From SCN-69-37 sp044507065 (GTDB lineage: Bacteria; Acidobacteriota; Vicinamibacteria; Vicinamibacterales; SCN-69-37): 20,631 bases of DNA. This document shows positions 7,399 through 13,988 of this stretch, piece by piece. A program made the position numbers and the translations under genes. The DNA lies in NCBI GenBank assembly GCA_044507065.1, contig JBIQJY010000061.1:1-20631 (forward strand), read 5' to 3'. Under the pieces are notes generated by a model. It was not told the origin of the DNA. It worked only from the letters and a program-made list of their open reading frames with translations, and did not search any database. The first letter of the stretch is position 1, and each line of letters opens with the position of its first letter.

Positions 7399-9402
7399 CT
7401 ATCGTCCCAGACTTCGCACGTAGTTCACGACGTGCCAGATGTCCTCGTCGGCGATCCGTCCGTCGTACCCCGCCATCATCGTCGGAGGCACGCCGCGCTT
7501 GATGACGGAGAAGATGGCGCTGTCGGTCGACCCGTGATCCCACTCTGCATCGGTGAGATCGGTTGGCTGCCGGCCGCCCGACTCTTCGATGATCGAAATC
7601 GTCACCCCCGCTTGGGCCGCGCCTTCGCCCTCGGGGCCATGACACGTGGCGCAGTTGAGGTCGTAGAGTTCCTTCCCCCGCGCGATCGACGCCGGCGTCG
7701 AGGCCACAGGATTCACCGACGCCACGGGTGCGGGCCCGGCGGCTGCGGCCGCTGACGACGTGCTGCCGTCGGCGGTGGCCACGGGCGCCGTGGCCACGGC
7801 TGTGCCGACTTCGCGCGCGCCCACGACCCGGCGGATCATCCCGTCGCTCTTGGTCAGCACGTAGAGCTCGCCTGCTTCCTCGACGGCAAACCGCATGTCG
7901 ACGCGGCCGGACCCGGATACCGCACCGATGCCCGGCAGCTGGTCGCCGGCGCCACCGCGCGCACGGTACTTCCCTTCGACAAGGGCGCGAAGGTTCGACT
8001 CGACTTCGTAGATCGGCGCCAGCGTGTCCGCACGGCCGTCGTCGGCCGCGCGGATATCGGCGATGTCCGCGTACCAGATGCGTCCGACCGTGATGTCGCC
8101 GAAGATCAGCTTGTCCCTGAGCGCCGGAAGATCGCGGCCGGTGTAGACGAAGCCGTTGGCGATGCCGTCGCCTCCGGTCGCGCGATCGTGCGAGTACTGC
8201 GCCACGGGATAGGTCGGCGTGATCGTGCCTCGAGTGACCGTGTCGGAGATGCGCACAGGAATCGCGTCGTCTTCCGGGAGCGGCTCGGCGCCGGCCGGCG
8301 ACATGGCCAGCGTACCTTCGCGCAGCGGCCACCCGTAGTTGGCGCCCTTTTGGATGACGACGATGGTCTCGGCGGTGACGAGGCCGATGTGGAAAGCCAG
8401 CAGGCGCGGATCGGCGGGACGCGCCGGGTCGATGTCCCAGATCAGCCGGTGCGGATTGCGCAGACCGTAGGCCCAGACCTCGCCGCGCGCGCCGTCAACG
8501 GTCGTGAACGGATTGTCCTCGGGAATGCGGTACCGTCCGTTCGGACTGACGGTACTGGTGCCGACGTGCGCGCCCAGGTCGGGCACGATGCGCAGGATCT
8601 TGCCCGCCAACGAGTCGAGCCGCTGCGGCGTGAGGCGGAAGATGCCTTCGCCCCGATCGCCGTAGCCCGAGTCGCCGACGCCCAGGTACATGACGCGCCA
8701 GTCGGCGTCGCCGGGCCGCGCCACCGGATTGAACGAGATCTCGCCGAGCGGGTGCTGGGGCAGCCAGTGCTCCAGGCGCATCAGTTCGCGGGCGGTGCCT
8801 TCGAACGTCGCGTTGGCCGTGTCCCGGTCGGTCCACTCGATGAGCACCACCTCGCGGGCGATCTGCCCATCGGCGGTGGGTGTCGTGATTGGCGTCGACA
8901 CCTGGTAGCCGGTGAGGTCGAGCCCCGGCACGACGCCGCTGCGTGGTTCGGCCGGCGCGGATGTCGACGGATCCTCCATGTGCAGCGTGTAGAAGATGCC
9001 GTTGTTCGCGTAGTCCGGATCGAACTCGAAGCTCGTGAGGCCCGTGGCGAAGTTGCGCTCGAAGGTGAACTTCGGGAACAGGCCGGGCCGGCCGGCCAGG
9101 CCGTTGAAGTCGAGATACGTGGTGAACTGCTTCGTCTGCTTGTCGAGGATGTAGAGCGGCCCGTTGAGGTCGTTGACGAAGAAGCGCCGGCCGCCGGGTT
9201 CGTCGCGCAGGTAGTTCACGCGCGCCAGTTGCGCCATCGTGTTCGTGCCTCCCTCCTGCGCGGTGATGGGCAGGGCCGCGTAGTCCTCGAAGTCGAGCGC
9301 GAGACGCGTGGGAGCTTGTGCCTCTGGCGGGGCAGTGCCGCACGCGAGTGACAGAGTGAAGGCGGCCGAGGCGATGAACAGGGTGGGCAGAGACGCACGC
9401 AT
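7399..9402 (-). CDS. PQQ-type sugar dehydrogenase fused to a C-terminal cytochrome c
   Basis: Starting at the ATG at 9402, this is a 667-residue exported protein. The N-terminal segment MRASLPTLFIASAAFTLSLA followed by Cys 21 resembles a lipoprotein signal, although the lipobox is not perfect. Then comes a glucose/sorbosone dehydrogenase propeller (FPKFTFERNFATGLTSFEFD, YLGVGDSGYGDRGEGIFR, EVWAYGLRNPHRLIWDID, VIQKGANYGWPLREGT, GFVYTGRDLPALRDKLIFGD). After a low-complexity Ala/Pro/Ser/Thr linker there is a class I cytochrome c with heme motif CATCH at about 584-588 and candidate Met ligands in PPTMMAGYDGRIADEDIW. Direct electron passage from PQQ to heme is expected. The open frame extends 26 codons further upstream, but that part lacks a signal. 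It lies 121 bases downstream of the nos/SCO genes on the same strand. Confidence 0.85.
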   Translation of the reverse strand: MRASLPTLFIASAAFTLSLACGTAPPEAQAPTRLALDFEDYAALPITAQEGGTNTMAQLARVNYLRDEPGGRRFFVNDLNGPLYILDKQTKQFTTYLDFNGLAGRPGLFPKFTFERNFATGLTSFEFDPDYANNGIFYTLHMEDPSTSAPAEPRSGVVPGLDLTGYQVSTPITTPTADGQIAREVVLIEWTDRDTANATFEGTARELMRLEHWLPQHPLGEISFNPVARPGDADWRVMYLGVGDSGYGDRGEGIFRLTPQRLDSLAGKILRIVPDLGAHVGTSTVSPNGRYRIPEDNPFTTVDGARGEVWAYGLRNPHRLIWDIDPARPADPRLLAFHIGLVTAETIVVIQKGANYGWPLREGTLAMSPAGAEPLPEDDAIPVRISDTVTRGTITPTYPVAQYSHDRATGGDGIANGFVYTGRDLPALRDKLIFGDITVGRIWYADIADIRAADDGRADTLAPIYEVESNLRALVEGKYRARGGAGDQLPGIGAVSGSGRVDMRFAVEEAGELYVLTKSDGMIRRVVGAREVGTAVATAPVATADGSTSSAAAAAGPAPVASVNPVASTPASIARGKELYDLNCATCHGPEGEGAAQAGVTISIIEESGGRQPTDLTDAEWDHGSTDSAIFSVIKRGVPPTMMAGYDGRIADEDIWHVVNYVRSLGR

Positions 9403-9523
9403 TCCGTCAGCATAACCAGACGCCTGTGCATCTTCGATGAAGACCGCATCGCGTAACCGTCGAAAGCGACAATCACGCAATCAAGCCGGACTTCCGGGCA
9501 AGCTGGCGCGCCGGCCGCTCCCG

Positions 9524-10423
9524 CTACATCCCACGCACCAGCGTCTCGATGGCCTCGATCCCGTACACGAAATCGACTATGCGGTCGCCATCGACGCGCA
9601 GGGCAATCAGCGCATGGTCGATCCACGGGCTCCCGTCGTCGCGCATGACACGGGCGCCGGCGCGGTCCGCGAACTCGCGAACGGCGTCCGCATCGACGCC
9701 GCCGGCCAGCGTCCAGCGGTCGGGATCGACGCCGAAGCGACGCGCGTAGTCGGCCAGCACTTCGGGACTGTCGTTCTCACCGTCGAGCGTGAGGCTCACC
9801 AGGTGCACGCCGCTCGCCGACTGTGCGGTCTCCTTCTGCAGCGCCGCCAGCCGGGCGGACTGCGTGGGGCAGAAGTCCTGCAGCGGACACCGGACGTAGA
9901 AGAACGTGATGATCTTGTGGCGCGGCGCCATCTCCCGCAGCTGGAACTGCCGTCCCGTCGCGTCGTACAGCGTGATGTCGGGCAGCAGGTCGCCCCGGCC
10001 GAGCGGATCAACAGGCGCGCGGTCGTGATCGGCGGCATACGGTGTCTCGACGGCCGCATCCGCCGGGCGGATCCGCACGGCCTGAAAGGCGCCGCCGATG
10101 TACGCGAGGTCGAAGACAATCGCGTCGCCCGGCGAAAAGCGCGTGAGCTCGCCGGGTTCGGCGAGCGGGAAGTCCATGACCATTCCCGGCATGAGCCCCT
10201 CGATTGCATCGTGATCGACGGTCATGACTCCGTCCTCGACCGATTGACGCACGATACGCCCCGTCACGTCACGGTAGACGCGGTTGGCCGCCCCGGCTGT
10301 TGCGGCCTCGTCCGACGCGTGGTCTGTCGCGCGACTGCCGATGAACCATCCGATGGCCACTGCCGCCACGAGCAGCGCCGCTCCGCGCAGCCAGGCCCTG
10401 TTCGATTTCCGTGATGTCGCCAT
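9524..10423 (-). CDS. CusF-like copper domain fused to an SCO1/SenC thioredoxin-like protein
   Basis: This 299-residue protein is anchored by one N-terminal transmembrane segment (WLRGAALLVAAVAIGWFIGS). Residues about 52-115 form a CusF-like copper domain: VTGRIVRQ, then VMTVDHDAIEGLMPGMVMDF, with His 71 and Met 78, 81 and 83 as likely copper ligands. Residues about 140-299 are SCO1/SenC-like: ITFFYVRCPLQDFCPTQSAR contains Cys 179 and Cys 185, and SPWIDHALIALRVDGD supplies the distal His 270. SCO proteins deliver copper to or reduce CuA sites. The cysteine spacing is CX5C instead of the usual CX3C. GAGG seven bases before the ATG supports the start. The gene lies 21 bases after nosY, where copper chaperone gene nosL might be expected, so it probably loads copper into NosZ. 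Confidence 0.88.
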   Translation of the reverse strand: MATSRKSNRAWLRGAALLVAAVAIGWFIGSRATDHASDEAATAGAANRVYRDVTGRIVRQSVEDGVMTVDHDAIEGLMPGMVMDFPLAEPGELTRFSPGDAIVFDLAYIGGAFQAVRIRPADAAVETPYAADHDRAPVDPLGRGDLLPDITLYDATGRQFQLREMAPRHKIITFFYVRCPLQDFCPTQSARLAALQKETAQSASGVHLVSLTLDGENDSPEVLADYARRFGVDPDRWTLAGGVDADAVREFADRAGARVMRDDGSPWIDHALIALRVDGDRIVDFVYGIEAIETLVRGM

Positions 10424-10444
10424 CCACGCACCTCGCGACCCGTT

Positions 10445-11212
10445 CTAGAACTCCTGCCGATTGACGCCGCGCACGATCGCCGCAAACAGCACCGAGACCC
10501 ACGCGGCAAACACCGCCATGGCCACCGACCCGATGTGCGCGAACACCCACCGTCCTGTCTCGAGGCCCTCGGCATCGAACGGCACGGATTCGACACCAAT
10601 CATCGCGCCAATCCGGAACGCCCCGGCGGGATTGACGAGCAGCAGCGCGACGAAAACCCACGGCGTGGACTCGACGAGCGCAGACTCGCTCAATACGAGC
10701 AACCCGATCTCCCAGCCCGCCACGCTCACGGCCCACGCGAGCAGGACCGCCATGAGCCCCGAAACCGGCGTCGCCACGAGCCCGATGCCGAGTCCCCCCA
10801 GCAGGCACACCAGCAGGAACCCGAGCGTGAGCCCGACGAGCGGCAGCAACGTCTCGAGCATTCCCGCGCGCACCATTGCCGGTCCCATGAAAAGCGCCAG
10901 CAGCAGAATGCCCCAGCTTCCCGTGCCGAGCAGCTTGCCGCCAATCAACTCGGCCGTGCCGATGGGCTGCGCGAACAGGAACCCGCCCTGTTGACGCGCC
11001 TGCTGCCCGCTGCCCCAGCCGATGAGGAAGGCGAAGAGCGATCCGAAGAACAGCACCACCTGAATCAACAGCATCGGCAGTGTGTCGCGTCCGGGTGCTG
11101 CCGCGAGCAGCGCCGATCCGCCCATCACGCACGCGATCGCGACAACCTGCATGAAGCGGTTGCGAATCCCCAGCATGAGGTCCCAGCGGAAGACGGCGAG
11201 GAGCCGGTTCAT
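10445..11212 (-). CDS. nosY: NosY, ABC transporter permease for NosZ maturation
   Basis: A 255-residue integral membrane protein with six or seven hydrophobic segments (about residues 20-40, 47-66, 95-113, 119-147, 150-173, a weaker one near 185-200, and 224-246). It begins MNRLLAVFRWDLMLGIRNRF, typical of ABC-2/NosY permeases, and contains QQGGFLFAQPIGTAELIGGK in the first cytoplasmic loop, matching the NosY family pattern. NosY forms the membrane channel of the NosDFY complex, which supports assembly of the CuZ copper-sulfur cluster of nitrous oxide reductase. The ATG overlaps the nosF stop (ATGA, 11209-11212), which implies translational coupling and fixed stoichiometry. The identification rests on both sequence character and gene order nosD-F-Y. 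Confidence 0.87.
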   Translation of the reverse strand: MNRLLAVFRWDLMLGIRNRFMQVVAIACVMGGSALLAAAPGRDTLPMLLIQVVLFFGSLFAFLIGWGSGQQARQQGGFLFAQPIGTAELIGGKLLGTGSWGILLLALFMGPAMVRAGMLETLLPLVGLTLGFLLVCLLGGLGIGLVATPVSGLMAVLLAWAVSVAGWEIGLLVLSESALVESTPWVFVALLLVNPAGAFRIGAMIGVESVPFDAEGLETGRWVFAHIGSVAMAVFAAWVSVLFAAIVRGVNRQEF

Positions 11213-11907
11213 GCGCGATCCACCTGGGGCCGCCCTTCATCCGTCCGGTCGGCGCGTGCCGGCTCAATCGGCCAGTCGACGATCCGGCCGGCCGTGCAGT
11301 GGCGTCGAATCGTACCGGGCCCCCAGGATTCGTCGAGCTGGCTGGTCACGAGCATGGCCGCGCCACGCCGGCACTGCTCGGTGGCCCATTCGGCGAGCGC
11401 TCCGCGCCAGCCGGGGTCGAGATTGCTCGCCGGCTCGTCCATGACGATGAGGGCGGGTTCGAAGAAGAGCGTGAGCACGATGCCCAGACGCTGCTGCATC
11501 CCGCCCGACAGCTCCGACACACGCCGCGACTCGGCATCCGCCAGGCCCGCGCGTTCGAGCCACACGCGCGCGCTGGCGAGGTCGCGCCGGCGCAATTGGG
11601 CGTGCAGACGCAGCAGCTCGCTGACGGTGGCCGTCGGCGGCAGGTTCACCTGCTGCGGCATGAAGCCCCACGTCTCGCGCGCCTCGCGCCACACTCGGTG
11701 CGACGCGCCTGTCAACACGCGATCCCGCCAGCGCACTTCGCCGGCGTCCGGCCGCCGCAGTCCCACCATCACGTGCAGCAGCGTCGTCTTGCCGCTGCCG
11801 TTGTCGCCGGTGAGCACGACGCACTCGCCGGCGCCAATCCCGAGACTGGCGCGGTCGAGTACTGCGCGCGACCCGTAGGCCTTGCTGATCCCGGTCGCGA
11901 CGATCAT
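11209..11907 (-). CDS. nosF: NosF, ATPase subunit of the NosDFY ABC transporter
   Basis: A 232-residue ABC ATPase starting at ATG 11907. Walker A is GDNGSGKTT (about 34-42), the Q-loop lies in FMPQQVNLPP, the signature is LSGGMQQR (about 133-140), Walker B is LIVMDEPASNLD (about 153-164). The H-loop, normally a serine-histidine step soon after the D-loop strand, here reads MLVTSQLDESWG, so the switch histidine is absent and replaced by Gln or deleted. ATP hydrolysis by NosF powers NosDFY during CuZ assembly. The start overlaps nosD (ATGA, 11904-11907) and the stop overlaps nosY. The open frame continues about 590 bases upstream, but that is antiphase to nosD and unsupported. The C-terminal tail is short and hydrophilic. 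Confidence 0.9.
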   Translation of the reverse strand: MIVATGISKAYGSRAVLDRASLGIGAGECVVLTGDNGSGKTTLLHVMVGLRRPDAGEVRWRDRVLTGASHRVWREARETWGFMPQQVNLPPTATVSELLRLHAQLRRRDLASARVWLERAGLADAESRRVSELSGGMQQRLGIVLTLFFEPALIVMDEPASNLDPGWRGALAEWATEQCRRGAAMLVTSQLDESWGPGTIRRHCTAGRIVDWPIEPARADRTDEGRPQVDRA

Positions 11908-13250
11908 CGGCCTGCGGCGTCCAGTCCGGAGCGGATCAGGGGATGCGGATCGGTGATGTAGCGCGTGCGCGGCAGCGGCGCGCGCGCGAGCGCCCATTCG
12001 AGCGCGCGCAGGCCCAGGCTGCCGGTGAGCAGTTCCACGACAGGGAACCGCTCGCGGCGATCGGCCGTGACGTCCACCTCGTTGTGCGGCCATTCCGAGA
12101 TGCCGTCGCCGTTGAGGTCCATCGGCATCGCGCCCTGCCACTGGTTGCCGATGCCGTCGACCGACCAGCGGTTGGCCGGCACCGGCCCGGTCAGCTCGAT
12201 CTGGTGCAGGTTGAACCCGAAGTGGTTGCGCGTGAACGTGTTGTCTCGCGACGAGGCGTTGATTGTCGCGCCGGCCAGGTTGCCGTACAGGCGATTGCGA
12301 CGGAATTCGTTGGCCGTGCTGTTCTGCAGTCGCATCGCGACGCGGTTGCCGCGCAGCTCGTTGTCGTGGATGGTCGACGTCTCGACGTTCTGCAGCAGCA
12401 GGCCGTAGGCGCGGAACCCGCCGTGATCGCGCAGCAGGTTGCCGGTCACCGAGAGGTTGCGCGAAAACATCAGGGCCGGTCCGGCCACGTTCGCCCACAG
12501 CTCGTTGTCGGCGATGACGTTGTCGCTCGAGTACATGTAGTGGATGCCGTAGCGGGAATCGCTGATGGCGTTGCCGCGAAAGACCGCGTCCGACGTGTGG
12601 GCGACATAGATTCCGTCGCGGACGTGCTCGATCCGGTTGCGCTCGACGCGGGCGCCGTCGGCATCGAACATGTGCAGCCCGTTGCCCATCAGCGAGCGCA
12701 CGCCGGGCGGTGCGTCGTGGCCCGCATCGTCGCGAAGGGCCGCCTCCGCACCCGTGACGTGCACCACGTCACCGGTTGCCGCGAGGCCGATGATGTGATT
12801 GTCGAGCAGGTGCGCCCGCCGGGCCGCCCGGACGTAGATGCCGTGCAGGTTCTCGCGCGACAGTACGTGGGCGATGTGCGCGTCGTGGCCCAGCACGAGG
12901 ATGCCCGCGTTGTCCCTCGACAGGTCACGGCCGGAGCGGCGCACCTCGAGGTGCTCGATGCGCACGTGGTCGCCCGCCACCGTGATGACGCTGCCGGTGC
13001 CCGTCCCGACCACGGCCGCGCCCGTGTCGCCGCGAAGGGTGAGGCGTCGCGCGATCGTGACAGGTCCGCGATGATCGCCGCCGGCCAGAACGAGGATCGC
13101 GCCCTCGGAAGCAGCGTCAATGGCCTGCTGCAGGGACTGCCCCGGTGATACGTGCACGACATCCTGTCCGGCCAGGCCCGCTGCCGGCGTCGTCATCAGC
13201 AGGATGCCGAGAGCCGCGCCCAGGCGCGGCAACCGGCATCGCCGCATCAT
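11904..13250 (-). CDS. nosD: NosD, periplasmic right-handed beta-helix protein for CuZ assembly
   Basis: A 448-residue exported protein with a signal peptide (GAALGILLMTTPAAGLAG). The body is a right-handed parallel beta-helix with many short repeated turns rich in N and G (ADGARVERNRIEHVRDGIYV, AVFRGNAISDSRYGIHYMYS, DNVIADNELWANVAGPALMF, STIHDNELRGNRVAMRLQNS). It continues with the NosD-typical end NHFGFNLHQIELTG, GNQWQGAMPMDLNGDGISEW and RTRYITDPHPLI. The closing 'SSDNV.....A..MFS' and 'D.NGDGISEWPHNEVD' patterns are characteristic of NosD, which docks on NosFY and receives copper for the CuZ site. The start overlaps the stop of the NosB-like gene (ATGA, 13247-13250); a second ATG follows immediately at 13247. 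Confidence 0.92.
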   Translation of the reverse strand: MMRRCRLPRLGAALGILLMTTPAAGLAGQDVVHVSPGQSLQQAIDAASEGAILVLAGGDHRGPVTIARRLTLRGDTGAAVVGTGTGSVITVAGDHVRIEHLEVRRSGRDLSRDNAGILVLGHDAHIAHVLSRENLHGIYVRAARRAHLLDNHIIGLAATGDVVHVTGAEAALRDDAGHDAPPGVRSLMGNGLHMFDADGARVERNRIEHVRDGIYVAHTSDAVFRGNAISDSRYGIHYMYSSDNVIADNELWANVAGPALMFSRNLSVTGNLLRDHGGFRAYGLLLQNVETSTIHDNELRGNRVAMRLQNSTANEFRRNRLYGNLAGATINASSRDNTFTRNHFGFNLHQIELTGPVPANRWSVDGIGNQWQGAMPMDLNGDGISEWPHNEVDVTADRRERFPVVELLTGSLGLRALEWALARAPLPRTRYITDPHPLIRSGLDAAGR

Positions 13251-13903
13251 GCACCCGCCTCGAGGTGCGTCTGGTAGAACGGCGGCTCCTTCCGCGAGAA
13301 GAAGACGGCGAGCACCATGCAGAGGAGCGCGATGATCACGAGGATGCTCCCGCCGCCGGGCAGGCTCGTCTGGGTCATGTTGGCGATCTGCTTGGTGCCG
13401 ATGATCGTGGGCCAGAACGGATCGACGGTAATCGGCGCGTCCGGGCGCAGTTCATGACCGTAGGAGTACAGCCGGTAGACGAACACGGCCAGCGAGAACA
13501 GCGAGAAGTACAGGAACAGGACCAGGTAGTCGATGAGGTTGTGCATCTGGCCGAACACCGCCGCGCGCAGGCCGACGAGGGCGAAGAACCCGAACGCGAA
13601 CGGCAGGAACTGCATCTCCCAGAAATCGGCCTCGTGGATCTCGGCCATGCCGATGTAGTGGTTCAGCAGGTTGATCTCGGCAATGTCCTGGCCGCCGTTG
13701 CCCCCGACGAGCTGGTAGCTGTAGATCCACATGTCGAGCCCGTCGCGGTACTGCGGGGCGACGAGGTTGATGTGCCACAGCGGGAAGAAGAACGTGAGGG
13801 CGAGGCAGCCGCATGCCACGAGAATCAGCACCCGCGACAGGGTGCCGAGCCGCTTGCTGACGAAACGTTCCATGCGGGCGACGAGGCCGTCGGCTTGACG
13901 CAT
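13247..13903 (-). CDS. nosB: NosB-like integral membrane protein of the clade II nos cluster
   Basis: A 218-residue protein with four hydrophobic segments: about 23-45 (VLILVACGCLALTFFFPLWH), 100-118 (FLPFAFGFFALVGLRAAVF), 124-147 (IDYLVLFLYFSLFSLAVFVY) and 186-207 (SILVIIALLCMVLAVFFS). Between segments one and two is a predicted external loop with INLVAPQYRDGLDMWIY and INLLNHYIGMAEIHEADFWE. It lies between nosZ and nosD, the place of nosB, a membrane protein of unknown function restricted to clade II nos clusters such as that of Wolinella. The name rests mainly on this position and topology. AGGAG lies about nine bases before the ATG, and the gene ends by ATGA overlap with nosD. Its exact role in N2O reduction is not known. 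Confidence 0.75.
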   Translation of the reverse strand: MRQADGLVARMERFVSKRLGTLSRVLILVACGCLALTFFFPLWHINLVAPQYRDGLDMWIYSYQLVGGNGGQDIAEINLLNHYIGMAEIHEADFWEMQFLPFAFGFFALVGLRAAVFGQMHNLIDYLVLFLYFSLFSLAVFVYRLYSYGHELRPDAPITVDPFWPTIIGTKQIANMTQTSLPGGGSILVIIALLCMVLAVFFSRKEPPFYQTHLEAGA

Positions 13904-13930
13904 CGGGGGATTCTCCTGCGGACGACGCGC

Positions 13931-13959
13931 GACGCCCGGCCCCTCGGGGACCGGGCGTC
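13931..13959 (-). promoter_or_regulatory. Intercistronic hairpin between nosZ and nosB
   Basis: GACGCCCGG and CCGGGCGTC form a perfect 9-base inverted repeat whose interior CCCC-TC-GGGG can pair further. The hairpin is in the 85-base gap after nosZ and ahead of the nosB ribosome site. No T-run follows, so it looks more like an RNA-stabilising or partial-termination structure than a full terminator. It could make nosZ message more abundant than the nosB-D-F-Y message. Confidence 0.6.
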
Positions 13960-13988
13960 ACGTCGACTCGATGAACGCGCGGGGCGCG

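Noticed and set aside
9403..9523. Terminator or promoter in the gap before the dehydrogenase-cytochrome gene
   Set aside because: The CCGGA-CT-TCCGG dyad at about 9486-9498 has too small a loop, and no pair of boxes with proper spacing was convincing.
9524..10423. Calling the gene after nosY a nosL
   Set aside because: NosL is a small lipoprotein with a different fold; this sequence has clear CusF-like and SCO1/SenC domains.
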